Positions 34,401 through 46,700 of a DNA stretch of 64,000 bases are shown here, one piece after another. This DNA is from Hydnum rufescens UP504 (Eukaryota; Basidiomycota; Agaricomycetes; Cantharellales; Hydnaceae), in assembly GCA_014904985.1 (NCBI GenBank), contig MU129037.1:119791-183790 (forward strand), written 5' to 3'. Position numbers and translations under genes: made by a program. The notes beneath the pieces are model-generated. The model worked only from the letters and a program-made list of their open reading frames with translations. It had not been told where the DNA came from and did not search any database. How positions within the stretch are numbered: position 1 is the first letter of the stretch; every line of letters begins with the position of its first letter.

Positions 34401-37400
34401 GCCGACTGGAATCCCTTATGTATGATAAAGTCCTGGTCTCTTTGCATTCCGCTCAGGTAAGCGTATTTGTGATTTCTGAGTCAGAATGCCCTCCCTCCAG
34501 CCAGTCACATATATTTTTTCGCAGCTTCTCGTGGGCGAAGATCTTGATCAGTGCCTATCTGCTTTATCTTCCGAGCGATCTGGGAGTAAAATGCATCTCC
34601 TGGAGCGCATTGATCTCGATTTCCTCGTCCAGCTTTCGATGGTCGCCGATGCACTCAACCTTACGCGATTCAAGATCTCTGGAAAGCTCCCCACGCTCGC
34701 CGTCAATATTTCTAACTCAAAATACAAAGGCCTTATGCGCATCATTGACATTTCCATCCCCCATTTTGATGATTACGAGGGCAGAGAAATTAACGACGGA
34801 GACAATGGTGGAATTGGGACATATCATGGCGATCGTGATGTTTCGGGAGCCATGGTATCTGGCAGTGATTTCCGGTTACCCTCGACACTCTTCGGAGGGA
34901 GTGAAGGTCTGGAGTACGTGGTCGAGGACGACGATGGGACTCAGACAGACGCGGATACAGATGAGAGGTTCTTTGAAGCCCAAGAGCATAGCACTGAAGT
35001 AAGCATACTTTAGCTGAAATTTGAAACGGCTAGATCGGCTTACATGAGATGCGTTTCAGCTAGCAGAGATTCGCCAACGTACATTTGAGTTCTCTTTCGA
35101 TGTCGAGAGGCTCCAGGCGTCGCTGTTCAAAACAGATCCTGATGGCTCTGATAGATTACTTGCGGAGTCTTCTCTCGAGCGTTTCTCTCTTGGCTTTGAC
35201 CTCGGCCGATATGACATGCATGTGAACATCTCATTAAAGTGAGTGGTTCATAGGCAGTCACTGTGCACAATGTAGTCATTCTCGCGATATATCTCCCCAG
35301 ATCGATGTCGCTCAAAATGTTAGAATCTTCCCCGGGCGTGAATGAGAGGAACTTTCTCCCTCTTCTTGCTTCCTACCCGAGCGGTGGCAGTTCACCAGGT
35401 GGTACCTCTGGGGATCTTGTTCACATCAAGTATGCCCGAGTCCAACCGCTATCGCCTGAATTCCTAGGCACGTACGAAGGCATCAATCAGAGCATTGACA
35501 TTGGCCTCTCGACTTTTGTATTTTCCGCCTCCCCCGAGCCTGTACTTGCCCTGTACGATTTCATCATGAACACCTTTGCCCCTGGACAGTCAGATCCCAA
35601 TCCATCAATACCAGAGTCTGAAGTGACGCAGGGCACTAAAGTGCCGAGGAACCAGACCGTTGTAACAGCCACCCCCGAGTCTCCACCGCTCCGAATGTCT
35701 CTGAAACCATCCGCTTGCGCCTGCGCCTGACCAGCGTCGAACGTTCGTGGTTTGGCTTGGTTTCGGCTTGTTATCACCACTAAAGCATTGTTTTAGTCAG
35801 GCTCTTAGACGGACACGACAGGATCGCCACCCTCGCCTTGTCCGCTGCTGATGTTGCCCTTCTGCTGCGATCAAACACTATCCGCCTTGCAATTCAGCTT
35901 GGGAACCTCTCGCTCTCGGATGACTCCGACCTGCCAACTCGATTGCCCGAATTCAAACAGATTTTATCTATCGAAGGCAATGATTTGGCAGACTTGACAT
36001 ATGAGACGTTCAATCCTGGGGACAAAGAAACGTTCAAAGGTATCAACTCCTCAGTATCCCTCCGCTCTGGCGCTCTCAAGATTCACTTCTTGGAGAAGCC
36101 TCTTCACTCTCTTTACCATTTCCTTGTCAAGTTTGCGCGACTCAAGGGTCTATACGACACGGCCACCCAAGTCGCTGTGCAACGTGCTTCTGAAATTCAA
36201 CGCATGAAATTCGACGTCGCCATCCAGTCCCCCATCGTCATATTTCCGAGCAATTCCATAGATTCGGATGATAAAATAATCATGCGGTTGGGTCAAATTT
36301 CTGCTCGCAATGATTATCAGGGAGATACAAGCACTATCGTCGCAAGCCTCAGCGGAATATCTTTGACCTCAGAAACCACGCTGGACGGAGAAGTATCTGA
36401 GCTTACCATAGTCGATTCCGTTCAAATCAATGGGGACGTGATCCAGAATCCCGGGGCAGTCGACGATACCAACAATCGAAAACCCGACAACCAGGTTCGA
36501 TGCCCTTGTTTGGCTTATGCGCTCAAACTGACGATTAATCATACAGGCTAAGATCAGGATGACAGACGTTAAAATATCCCTCACCCAGAGACAGTATTGT
36601 GCCATTGTTTCTCTGATGCAATCCTTGCCTCGAATCCTTACTCTCGATTCGATCCCTGGAGTTGCAGAGGAAATCCCGTCTCCGACATCCACACCTACTG
36701 CCAGCCTGGATCCTGATTCGTCCATTTATCCTACTGATCTCACCCCTGAGTTGCATCCTCGTACCCCTGTCGACGGTGGTTCGACTGCTCAGTGGGTGAC
36801 ACTAGACCTCGTATTCAGTGTCATGTCTGTCAGGCTTCAATTGTACAATGGTGAAGCGATTCGCCAAGTCGACTTCAAAGAAACTGGAATTTCTCGCTTC
36901 GACCTCAATGACAATACGGTTCGAGTCAAGATGCAATCGGATGGGGCGGTAGAAGCTGAAGTGGCACTTCAATCATTTACCATGACTAATACGCTTCCAG
37001 GGCCTTCTCGCTTCCGCGAAATCATCCCGGCGCACAAAAACCGGGATGTGGCCCAATTCATGGTCCTTTACACTAGCTCGGGTGTGGGCAGTAGTCGTTC
37101 CTCCGTAATAATGGTGACGATAGACTCGCCAAAGATTCTTTTCGCTCTCGATCCCATGTTCGCTCTCCTCGCTTTTCTCACCAGTGCTTTCCCTTCACCC
37201 TCTATCACCGAAAATGGAGAGACAATGCCTGAAACCACGGGGTCCATTGAGAGGCAACGCCCCCCACCGACGCTGCGACGGCTTTTCGCCTCGATTTACA
37301 CGATGTTTCGATCACTGTGCTTGAAAGCGATCAACAAGCTAACAGTCACGCCATCCAACTATCTATCAAACGAGTGCTTATGAGCCAACAAGTATAGCTC

Positions 37401-40400
37401 GTCCTTCAAACGTGCATCTATATGACACTTACTTTGTCCGTTCTCTCGTCAGGGGATTCTGGCCTTGACTGTCAATCAACTCGGCATGTCTTTAACGACA
37501 ATGCAATCCCACGATAGCGTTAAGGTTCTCGAAGAACTCGAGTTCACTCTCTCCCTTGATAGTCGGCAATCTTCTGACCACCAAATGACAAGTATTGAAT
37601 TGTCTATGCAACCCATAGTTCTGAGAGCCTCCCTTCTTGATATTAGTCTAATCACTGCCATTGTCGCTCGTGCCGCAAACTTCTACTCAGTGGGGAGCCA
37701 GGGCTAGCTGATCCCTCGAGCAAACGAACTTCCAGCGCCCCCTCGATCCCATCAGACCCTAGAACCGTTCAAACGTCCCTCGAACTGCTTCATCCCTGAG
37801 ACCGTCAATTCAGAAGCCCCAGGTCTACATGTCAAAAGAGAAGGTCAGCACTATTTTGCGTATTATTGAGGAGATTCTGCTGATGGTGTTATCGAATATA
37901 GCTAAAAGCTCAGTTCGAGGGCTTTAGGTTGATCCTTATCGGTAATTTGTATCAACTCCCTATTCTCCATCTGAGCGTTGAGCCATTCGGACTCGATGTG
38001 AGCGATTGGTCTGCAGAGGTGCGTTGAAAACGACATCATCCAACACCCTTATAAATTTACCCATTTATCCATAAGCTTGCGGCTTCTATGTCCATCGCTA
38101 TGAGCATCAATTACTGGAATGTGTTGAATTCCCATTGGGAGCCTCTTATTGATCCATGGACTTTATCTGCGCAGGTGTGTCGTATTTCCTGTGAAATCCT
38201 GCTTTTTTCACTTTCTGAATACGAATGTCCTCGCAGCTCCGTAATACTTCGCGCACAAACTCCGGAATGGTGGCAACCTTGTCATCGAAAGATCGTTTGG
38301 ACATCAATATCACAACTACGTTTATAGAGCTCGCCCTCACCACATTATCTACGTGGGCAAGTGATCGGGAACACATGCTCAAGAACGACCGCAGCGGTGA
38401 TGCCCCCTATAAGATCCGAAACCGGACTGGCTGTCCAATCTTGATCTGGCACGATCAAGATAACACCGCCCGCAAGCCTCATGAACAGAGTATCCAACTT
38501 GCAAATGAAGAGACAATAGACTGGAGATTCGATGACTTGAAGACTACGCGAGAGGTAATTTCGTTCAGTATGTATAAGCAGGATGGTTCTGACACATGGC
38601 GTAAGCATCTGTCGTCTAACCGCAACAATAACATTGGCGTCCAACTTCAAGGGAGATCTTGGGAGCCTTTAAGATCCATACCAGTCGACCGAGAGGGAGA
38701 GTATGTCTATGTTCTTCGGCCAAGGAGTGAAGCTGTGTCAGATCGACTTCTGTGTGAAATTCGGGTGAAGGATAACGTCAAGATCGTGATTCTCCGCTCA
38801 ACGTACTTGGTTCAAAATTTCACGCTATATCCTCTTGAGCTTGTTCTTGTGGATTCCAACAACAAGCCAGCTCAACCATTGCAGAAAATAGGTGAGTAGC
38901 TCATTAATGCATGATGGCCAATTCTGAGGTGTGATGTAGCCCCGGGACGTGATTATCCCATTCCGGTCGACTCCGTTACTCGTAATCGATTCAAATTGCG
39001 GCCTGACGGTATGCAGTGAGGAAATTGTTAATGAAACCTTGCTGATGATTCTGCGTCCTCTAGGGGGCTTTGGATATAATTGGTCCCATGACACCATTCG
39101 TTGGGAGGAATTGATCCGCATGCCTGCTCAAACCATCATATGCCGTTCGAAGGACAGCTCCGAAGCACCGTTTCGGTTTCAGGCTTCCTCTCATTACGAT
39201 CCACTCGATCCCACTATTCGAAAATATCCCAAGATCGTTCTGCAGCTTCGCGCTCCCATCGAACTTGAGAATCTCTTACCGTTCGACTTGAACTACCGTA
39301 TTTTTGACAAGAATACAAACCAGAACTGGACTAGTTTCCTCCGGAAAGGTGGTGTAATGCCAGTCCATTCAGTGCAGTTGGATCATCTTGTCCTTCTGAA
39401 TATCGAGTTGCAAGATCTGGGTGAGGGCAGGAACTGGCGTGCAAATGACTAAGGCTGACGATGCTCTATGATAGGACTCAAGCCAAGCGAGTTTTCGATC
39501 ATTAACACGGACAATCCGGCTGATTTCGACGTTGAAAAGCAGCTTCGGCTCTCGGACAAGGATGGACGCAAACTAGATTTGCGGCTCCATTACTGGTACG
39601 CAGACGACCATGAACTCACGTTGTGAGGGAATCTCATTTGAATTTGTTTGCAGCAGGTATCCAGAATCCGGCGGAGCCATGAAAGTCCAAATCTACAGTC
39701 CTTTTGTCCTTGTCAACCACACGGGGCTTCCTTTTTCCTTGCGTTCGGGAACTTCCAAAGTGGTCGCCAATCAAACTGGAAACGCGATCGATTTGTCGAA
39801 ACCAGTTCCATTTAGTACGAGGCTCGAATTATTACATAGGAGCTCTCAATTGATTCCTTCGCCTCCTGCAGTGTTCTCACACAACCAATCCCGCGGCAAT
39901 GAATTTTCTCTCCGATTAGGGGACTCGCAATGGTCTCAAGTATAGTGTACTGACGCTTCTCTCCCGTGCCTTCCACTGATACTTCCTGATAGGTGTTGTC
40001 CTTTGAGGCTCCAAGTGCCGAAGCGGAGATCATTCTGGAAACTCCATCTCGGACTCAAGAACTATACGTCGGAGTGTCTTGGGAACTTGGCCATGGGAAA
40101 TATAAACTTTCCAAGGTGGTTACGCTGGCGCCGAGATTCATTCTGAGAAATCGCCTAGGGAAATCCCTCTGTTTCAGAGAACATGGAGCGCCTTTACCCC
40201 CAAAATCAACCCTGGAGCCTGGGGAGAGGGCTCCGATGCAACTTATGAGACCCAGGAATGAGAAGCTCCTGACAGTGACGTATCCTGGCCTCAATGCACG
40301 ATGGTGCGAGAAATAACGACCACTTCAGTGACTGTCATCTAACTATCAGCTGATTAGGTCTGCTCCAATTAACATCCACGAAGTCGGTACGGTGCATTTG

Positions 40401-43400
40401 CGGGTATTTTCTCCTGGCGAGGAATCCCAGCCACCGGATCTGATCAAAGCAGACGTTGCAATTGAAGGCGCCACTATTTTTGTGACCTTTTCTTTGGAAA
40501 CGGGTCGGTGGCCATTTCGAGTTGAGAACGACACTGATGTTTCTATTACTTTCTCCCAAAACGTAAGGTATTTCTAATTGCGAGAAGGCATTGGATTCTA
40601 AATTACGCTGTATAGGACGACACACGTCACGAAGATGGAAGTTCGGGTACCCGAGTTCCAATGTACACTGTACCACCTCATTCATCGGTCGATTATGCCT
40701 GGGATTTCCCCTCAGCATCAAATAAGAAGCTTCGTTTGTACTCAAACGCCGAAGTCCGTGACGTCGATATTCTAGAAATTGGGAATCTTATTCCATTCAA
40801 ATTCCGAACCCCGCGCGGCTCCTACACTGTCTCCCTTGATGTTCGTGCTGAGGCTGGGACACAAACTCTCGCGATATCCAATTACATTGAAGCACTTAGC
40901 CTTTACAAGCCCAAGCCCCGCCGGCAGAACTCGTCCCGAGCAGAAACCTCAATGGGAATAGAGGCATTCGAAACAGTCGTCCCTGAGGATGTGATAGCCT
41001 CTCTAACTATTAACTTGGACTTGGTGGGTTTCGGCATCTCACTAATCAATAAACAGATGGTGGAACTCGTGTATATCTCTCTGAGCGCTGTCAGCCTCGA
41101 GTACGCCGATAGCAATGCCGCGCAAACCATCAATATGTCACTATCAACCCTGCAGATTGACAACCAGCTTCATGATGCTCTGTACCCCGTTGTTCTCCAG
41201 CAAACTCCTCTATCGAATAGGGTCGGGACACCCACAGATCTTCCGGCGATACAAGCATCCATAATGGCACTTAAGGATGACTGTTTGTGCAGTTATGTTC
41301 TTGCTGAGAAGTTTCTGACGCATTGTTATTTTAGCTCATGGTGTATTGTTCATAAAATATGCTTCCGTCCTATTGCAAGCCATGACGATTAGTGTCGACG
41401 AGGATTTCCTATTCGCACTTTTCGACTTCTCGAAGGTCAAAGGAAGCTCATGGGAAGAGGAGACACCAGAGTGCGTGATCCTATACAAGAATGCAGTCTT
41501 CCGAGTTTACTGGACGTTCTTTTAGTGCGTTGATTCTCCATCCGGATGGCATTCCAGATCCGACCGATGTCGCGGAAGGACAGGAGTTGTATTTTGAAGT
41601 GTTGGAATTGCAACCCGTTCAGTTATCGCTCTCCTTCATGCGAACGGAACGAGTGAACGCTGAAGAAAAGTAGGTGATTTCACGAGCCGAGCGAATCGTA
41701 CTAACCCGCCTTGCTAGGCTGATTCTGCAAACTCCGTTGGCAGTTGTAGTGAATTCCCTCACTATGGCCCTGGGTAATGTCAATGAAGCGCAATTGCAGC
41801 TCAACGCCCTCGGGATCAAAGATGCACGGATGAGTACACCAGTTATCCTCGATAGGGTTATTTTCCATTATAGACAAGAAGTTCTGCGGCAACTGTACCG
41901 TATTCTAGGGTCAGCTGATTTCTTAGGGAATCCAGTGAGTTTCATGCAAAGATTATGCTTGCTCCACTGATCGGGCTGGCTGCGCGTTCCAGGTTGGCTT
42001 GTTCACGAACGTGAGCTCTGGCATAGCTGACGTGTTTTACGAGCCATACAAGGGGGCCGTGATGCATGGAAACAAAGAATTAGGGATCGGGATTGCGAAG
42101 GTAATTTGCCCTATGGACCATTCATTTTGTAGGCTCTTCTGATATTTCTGGTCTTGGCACAGGGGGCGGCAAGCTTGGTTAAGGTGAGTTTCAATTCTCT
42201 AATTATATCGGACCTTGACGAATATTTTCAATCTTTCATTCAGAAAACAGTGTTTGGTTTTTCAGACAGCATGACCAAGGTTACGAGCAGTATCGGAAAA
42301 GGCCTTTCCTCTGCGACGCTCGACTCTGAATATCAGCGGCAGCGACGCCTTGCACAACGCCAGAATAGGCCCAAGCACGCTATGTAAGAAACATTGTGCG
42401 CATAGCGTCCACACGAGCTGAGGTGCCGCCCCTTTTGTAGCTACGGTGTTACCGCTGGAGCTGAGGCGGTACGAGCGGATTTGGAACTGCTGGTTCTCAA
42501 CGGCTAATCGGATCTTTATCCAGTTCGCTACAAGCATTCAAAGCGGAATTGAAGGCGTTCTGGTAAGAGAATTCAGTAGAGTTGATAGTCCTTCAATGAC
42601 CGCGACGTGTTTCAGATGAAGCCCCTAGAGGGTGCAGAGAGTGGGGGCGCTTTTGGCTTCTTCAAAGGGGTTGGGAAAGGTCTTGTTGGGTAAGTCTTTA
42701 CAATGTTTCGCCCACTGAAGTGAAACTCGATTGATCTTGTGATGGGGGATTTCGCAAGGGCTGTTGCGAAACCCATGGTTGGAGTGAGTATCGAGTTGGT
42801 GGCTCTGAAAGATACCGGCTGAGATTCATTCCAGGTCTTCGACCTTGCATCCAACGTCTCGGAAGGTATCCGCAACACAACCACTGTGTTCGATAAGCCG
42901 CAACGGGAGCGAGTGCGAATTCCAAGACACATACCATATGACGGGATCTTGACGGTGTGTGGGAGACCATCAACAGAAGCAATGTTGGCCTCACCGATTA
43001 TTACAGCCCTACTCAGCACGGGATGCCCTGGGGCAAATGTGGCTGAAGGACCTCGATGGAGGCCGCTTCCGCAACGACGCATATGTTGCACATCTGGGTC
43101 AGTTTTATTAATCGTACTGTCCAGTAAGCGTTAATTCGGGTAGTTACAGAGCTTTCTGGGCGTGACCACACGGTGATGCTGACAACATCGCGTATACTTT
43201 CGTTCTGGTAATGCTGTTTTTTCCTTCGCATCATGGTGGCAAACTAATGACGCGAACAGGGGTTCAAGGCTTCGTCTGGAATGGGATGTGTCCTTCAATC
43301 GACTGCAAGGCGTGACCATCGAAGACACTGGGATACGCTTCAGCGACAAGGCAGGTAGGGAATACGATAGATTCATTCCTGTCCCAAAGAAGAGTAAGAT

Positions 43401-43528
43401 GTGGTTCTACAAAGAGATCGAAAAGTGGGTGACTTCAAGCATTATATACTCCGATCCGGAAACTGATGACATTGGTTGGATGTAGGGTGGTAGTTCTGTA
43501 CAATACGAAGCGTAGGATTGAAAGATGA
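31460..43528 (+). CDS. VPS13: VPS13 bridge-like lipid transfer protein
   Basis: Giant rod-shaped protein, roughly 3,200 residues, that moves phospholipids between organelles at contact sites. The chorein N-terminus is clear ([20 protein letters not shown], then [11 protein letters not shown]), as is [10 protein letters not shown]. Middle landmarks are [28 protein letters not shown] and [17 protein letters not shown]. The adaptor-binding (SHR-BD/VAB) region includes [26 protein letters not shown] and [15 protein letters not shown]. The ATG2_C-like segment is [20 protein letters not shown] then [20 protein letters not shown], and the PH-like end is [20 protein letters not shown], stopping at 43526. 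About 30 short introns. At least seven single-base breaks interrupt conserved blocks (33236-33242, 33320-33328, 33955, 35682-35686, 37260-37265, 37692-37695, 37791-37797). Each resolves with one base. Start ATG 31460 precedes the chorein domain closely. Confidence 0.93.
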
Positions 43529-43793
43529 GACGGAGAGCTTCGGGATTCTTAACGTAACTTATATAATCGGAAATGATCACAGTATGATTTAATGATTGGT
43601 GCATCGATCCTTGGTGGTGATTCTGTAGATTGTGCAAGAGGAAAGGTCGCACATGCTCGCCATGCTCGAAGCCAGAATGAAGTCTCAATCGTTTGATGGA
43701 GGGTGGAGGATTCCACGTGATGTGACCCTACCACCTTATGTCCATGTCCACGTTGTCTACATCCCAACAATTCTGGCATTCCCCTAGTCAAAA

Positions 43794-46700
43794 CTATATA
43801 TGGAGGTCATTTTGGACCTTAAGAATTATGACACGGCCATCCATACATCCAATTGCAATCTGAGAAAGAAGGGGCGCAACTTCCACTGTGGTGCTTGGGG
43901 AATAAAGTGGAGGAATGTAGCAAATACGTCTATGGCGATTTTCACGGGTGTGCCACACTTGTACCCACTGGCCCTTGCATGACCAAATGAACTCGGGCAA
44001 AGGTAGAGGTGGATGGGGGACTGGGGATGATTCTGAGACAAAGTTATATGGCAGGAGAGCCAGCAACTCCCATGGGAAGGTTTCTGTAGCAGTTCCCAAA
44101 ATGGGAGTTTGAGGATTGATGGAAGCCCAACAGATGAAACCTGTCCAGGATGGCCTGGGAGTATTGCAATAGGGATATGCAACTGGACATCCCACAACAC
44201 CACTGAGTGGTCCTTGGAGGCTGAGACTAATTGCAAAGCATCTGGTGAAAATGCAATTGAGTGAACTGCACCAGAATGGCCTTTGAGTGTTGTAATGGCT
44301 GCTCCTGAGATGGCATCCCATAATCGCACAGTACAATCATCAGAGCCTGAGGCCAGCAGCAAGGCATCTGGTGAAAATGCAATTGAGTGAACTGTGTCAG
44401 AATGGCCTTCAAGTACAGCAATGGCTGCTCCTGAGATGGCATCCCATAGCCGTACTGTGCAGTCATCAGAGCCTGAGGCCAATTGCAAATCATTTGGTGA
44501 AAATACAATTGAGCAAACTGCATCAGAGTGACCTTCAAGTTGTGCAATGGCTGCTCCTGAGATGCTATCCCATAGCCGTACTGTGTGATCATCAGAGCAT
44601 GAGGCCAGTAGCAAGCCATTCCATGAAAATACAATTGAGTGAACCACTGAAGAATGGCTTTCAAGTCTTGTCATGGCTGCTCCTAAGCTGGCATCCCATA
44701 ATCGCACAGTGCAATCATCAGAGCCTGAGACCAATTGCAAGCCATCTGGTGAAAATGCAATTGAGCAAACTGCGGAAGAATGGCCTTCAAGTTTTGCCAT
44801 GGCTGCTCCTGAGCTGGCATCCCATTGCCATACTGAGCAGTCATCAGAGCCTGAGGCCAGTAGCAAGCCATCCGGCGAAAATGCAATCGAGCGAACCGCG
44901 GAAGAATGGCCTGTGAGTTTTGCCATGGCTGCTCCTGCTCCTGAGATGGCATCCCACAGCTGTACTGTGCAATCATCAGAGCCTGAGGCCAGTAGCAAGC
45001 CATCCGGCGAAAATGCAATCGAGCGAACCGCAGAAGAATGGCCTGTGAGTTTTGCCATGGCTGCTCCTGAGATGGCATTCCACAGCTGTACTGTGCAATC
45101 ATGAGAGCCTGAGGCCAGTAGCAAGCCATCCGGCGAAAATGCAATCGAGCAAACTGCGGAAGAATGGCCTGTAAGTTTTGCCATGGCTGCTCCTGAGATG
45201 GCATCCCACAGCTGTACTGTGCAATCATGCAGAGCCTGAGGCCAGTAGCAAGCCATCCGGCGAAAATGCAATTGAGTGAACTGCATCAGAGTGACCTTTG
45301 AGTTGTGCAATGGCTGTTCCTGAGATGACATCCCATAGCCGCACAGTGCAATCATCGGAGCCTGAAGCCAGGCACAAGGCATTCGGTGAGAATGCAATCG
45401 AGCGAACAGAGTAGGAATGGCTTTCGAATTTCGCAATGGCGGTTCCTGAGATGGCATCCCATAGACGCACAGTGCAATCATCAGAGCCGGATGCCAACCG
45501 CAAGCCATCCGGTGAGTACACAACAGAATTGACCGAGTCAGAGTGACCAAGTAAACTGCTTAGATTCTGTGACCACTGAGACTCTACACCTTGGAGTACA
45601 CTGATGGAATGGTGTGCTTCTGTGAAGTATATTTTATACAACACAGTGTCATGTGGTGTGAAGGGCAATGCGAGTGATATACATGCAGTGCACTAGCTCG
45701 TATGACTTCGCCGTGAGCAAGGATAAACCGGTGCGCATCGGCCAGCATGGTAACAACAGTAAACATGCATCTTCGAATTGATCTGTCATCGCAGTCGATG
45801 TCCAATCAGTACGCGCGGCCCAAGGAGGACGATCAATGCACTTACCGCCCAGTGGTGGGCCTCTTGTATGGAGTTTAAAGCAGCAGAGACACTGTCTATT
45901 CAGGCTCATGGCCTCGAGCCACCACAAAATTGATCGCATCGAGAATGCCTCGAGTGCTTCCATCGATCTCTTCTCTCCGAACTCGACATGTGATAGATGT
46001 GACGCCCAATACCGGCATGCATACTGGACCTCAGGTGACAATGCATCGTTTCACTCTCTGTTCCAATCCCCTCTACTTCCGTGTTCAGGAGGGATGGGTC
46101 CGAGATCCCAGCTCACGTCTCGCTTTAGATGGGCAGCCATGAGTTCAAAGCATCGGATGGCGTGTCGAAGTTCCTGCTCTGGCACGGGGGAAATGACGAG
46201 ATAAGGGAGAGCGCATCGCGAGGAATCTGTAATGAATTCAGAGAACGAAGGATGATAGATGCGGGGAGGCTCATGAATATCGGACGGTGGAATGATTATC
46301 GAGTGAAGATGACGCAAGGTGGCGTCAACGATGGAGATTTGGTACCGAACAAATTCAGCCAACTGAATGCAACGCGAGAGGCTCGCGCAATAGCACGAGG
46401 CTACCGACGACGAGTTGAAGCGCTTCACAAACTCTCGAGTCGCAAATGGACGAAGGGAGTTGCGGAGCACCCCCATGTAGAGTGTTGTCCAGCTGGGTAT
46501 ATGGTGTGACCCCCGTTTTTTGAGCTGAGCGGGTGCCAAGTATAAGGCGCAGGCGTCCACTGAGGATTTCGGGCGCGATCGTCGCCTATAAATCGGATCG
46601 CCGTAGCTGCAAATACGAACAACTTCCCAGACTTTTCTACTAGCGAAGTTCTTCTCGGTTTCCGTAGCCCAATTGACAGGCATAGGAAGGTCAAGTTTTT

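Noticed and set aside
44371..45104. Long + strand frames opposite the WD40 repeats
   Set aside because: They are antisense readings of the repeated units and owe their length to the repetition. The minus strand carries the WD40 signature.
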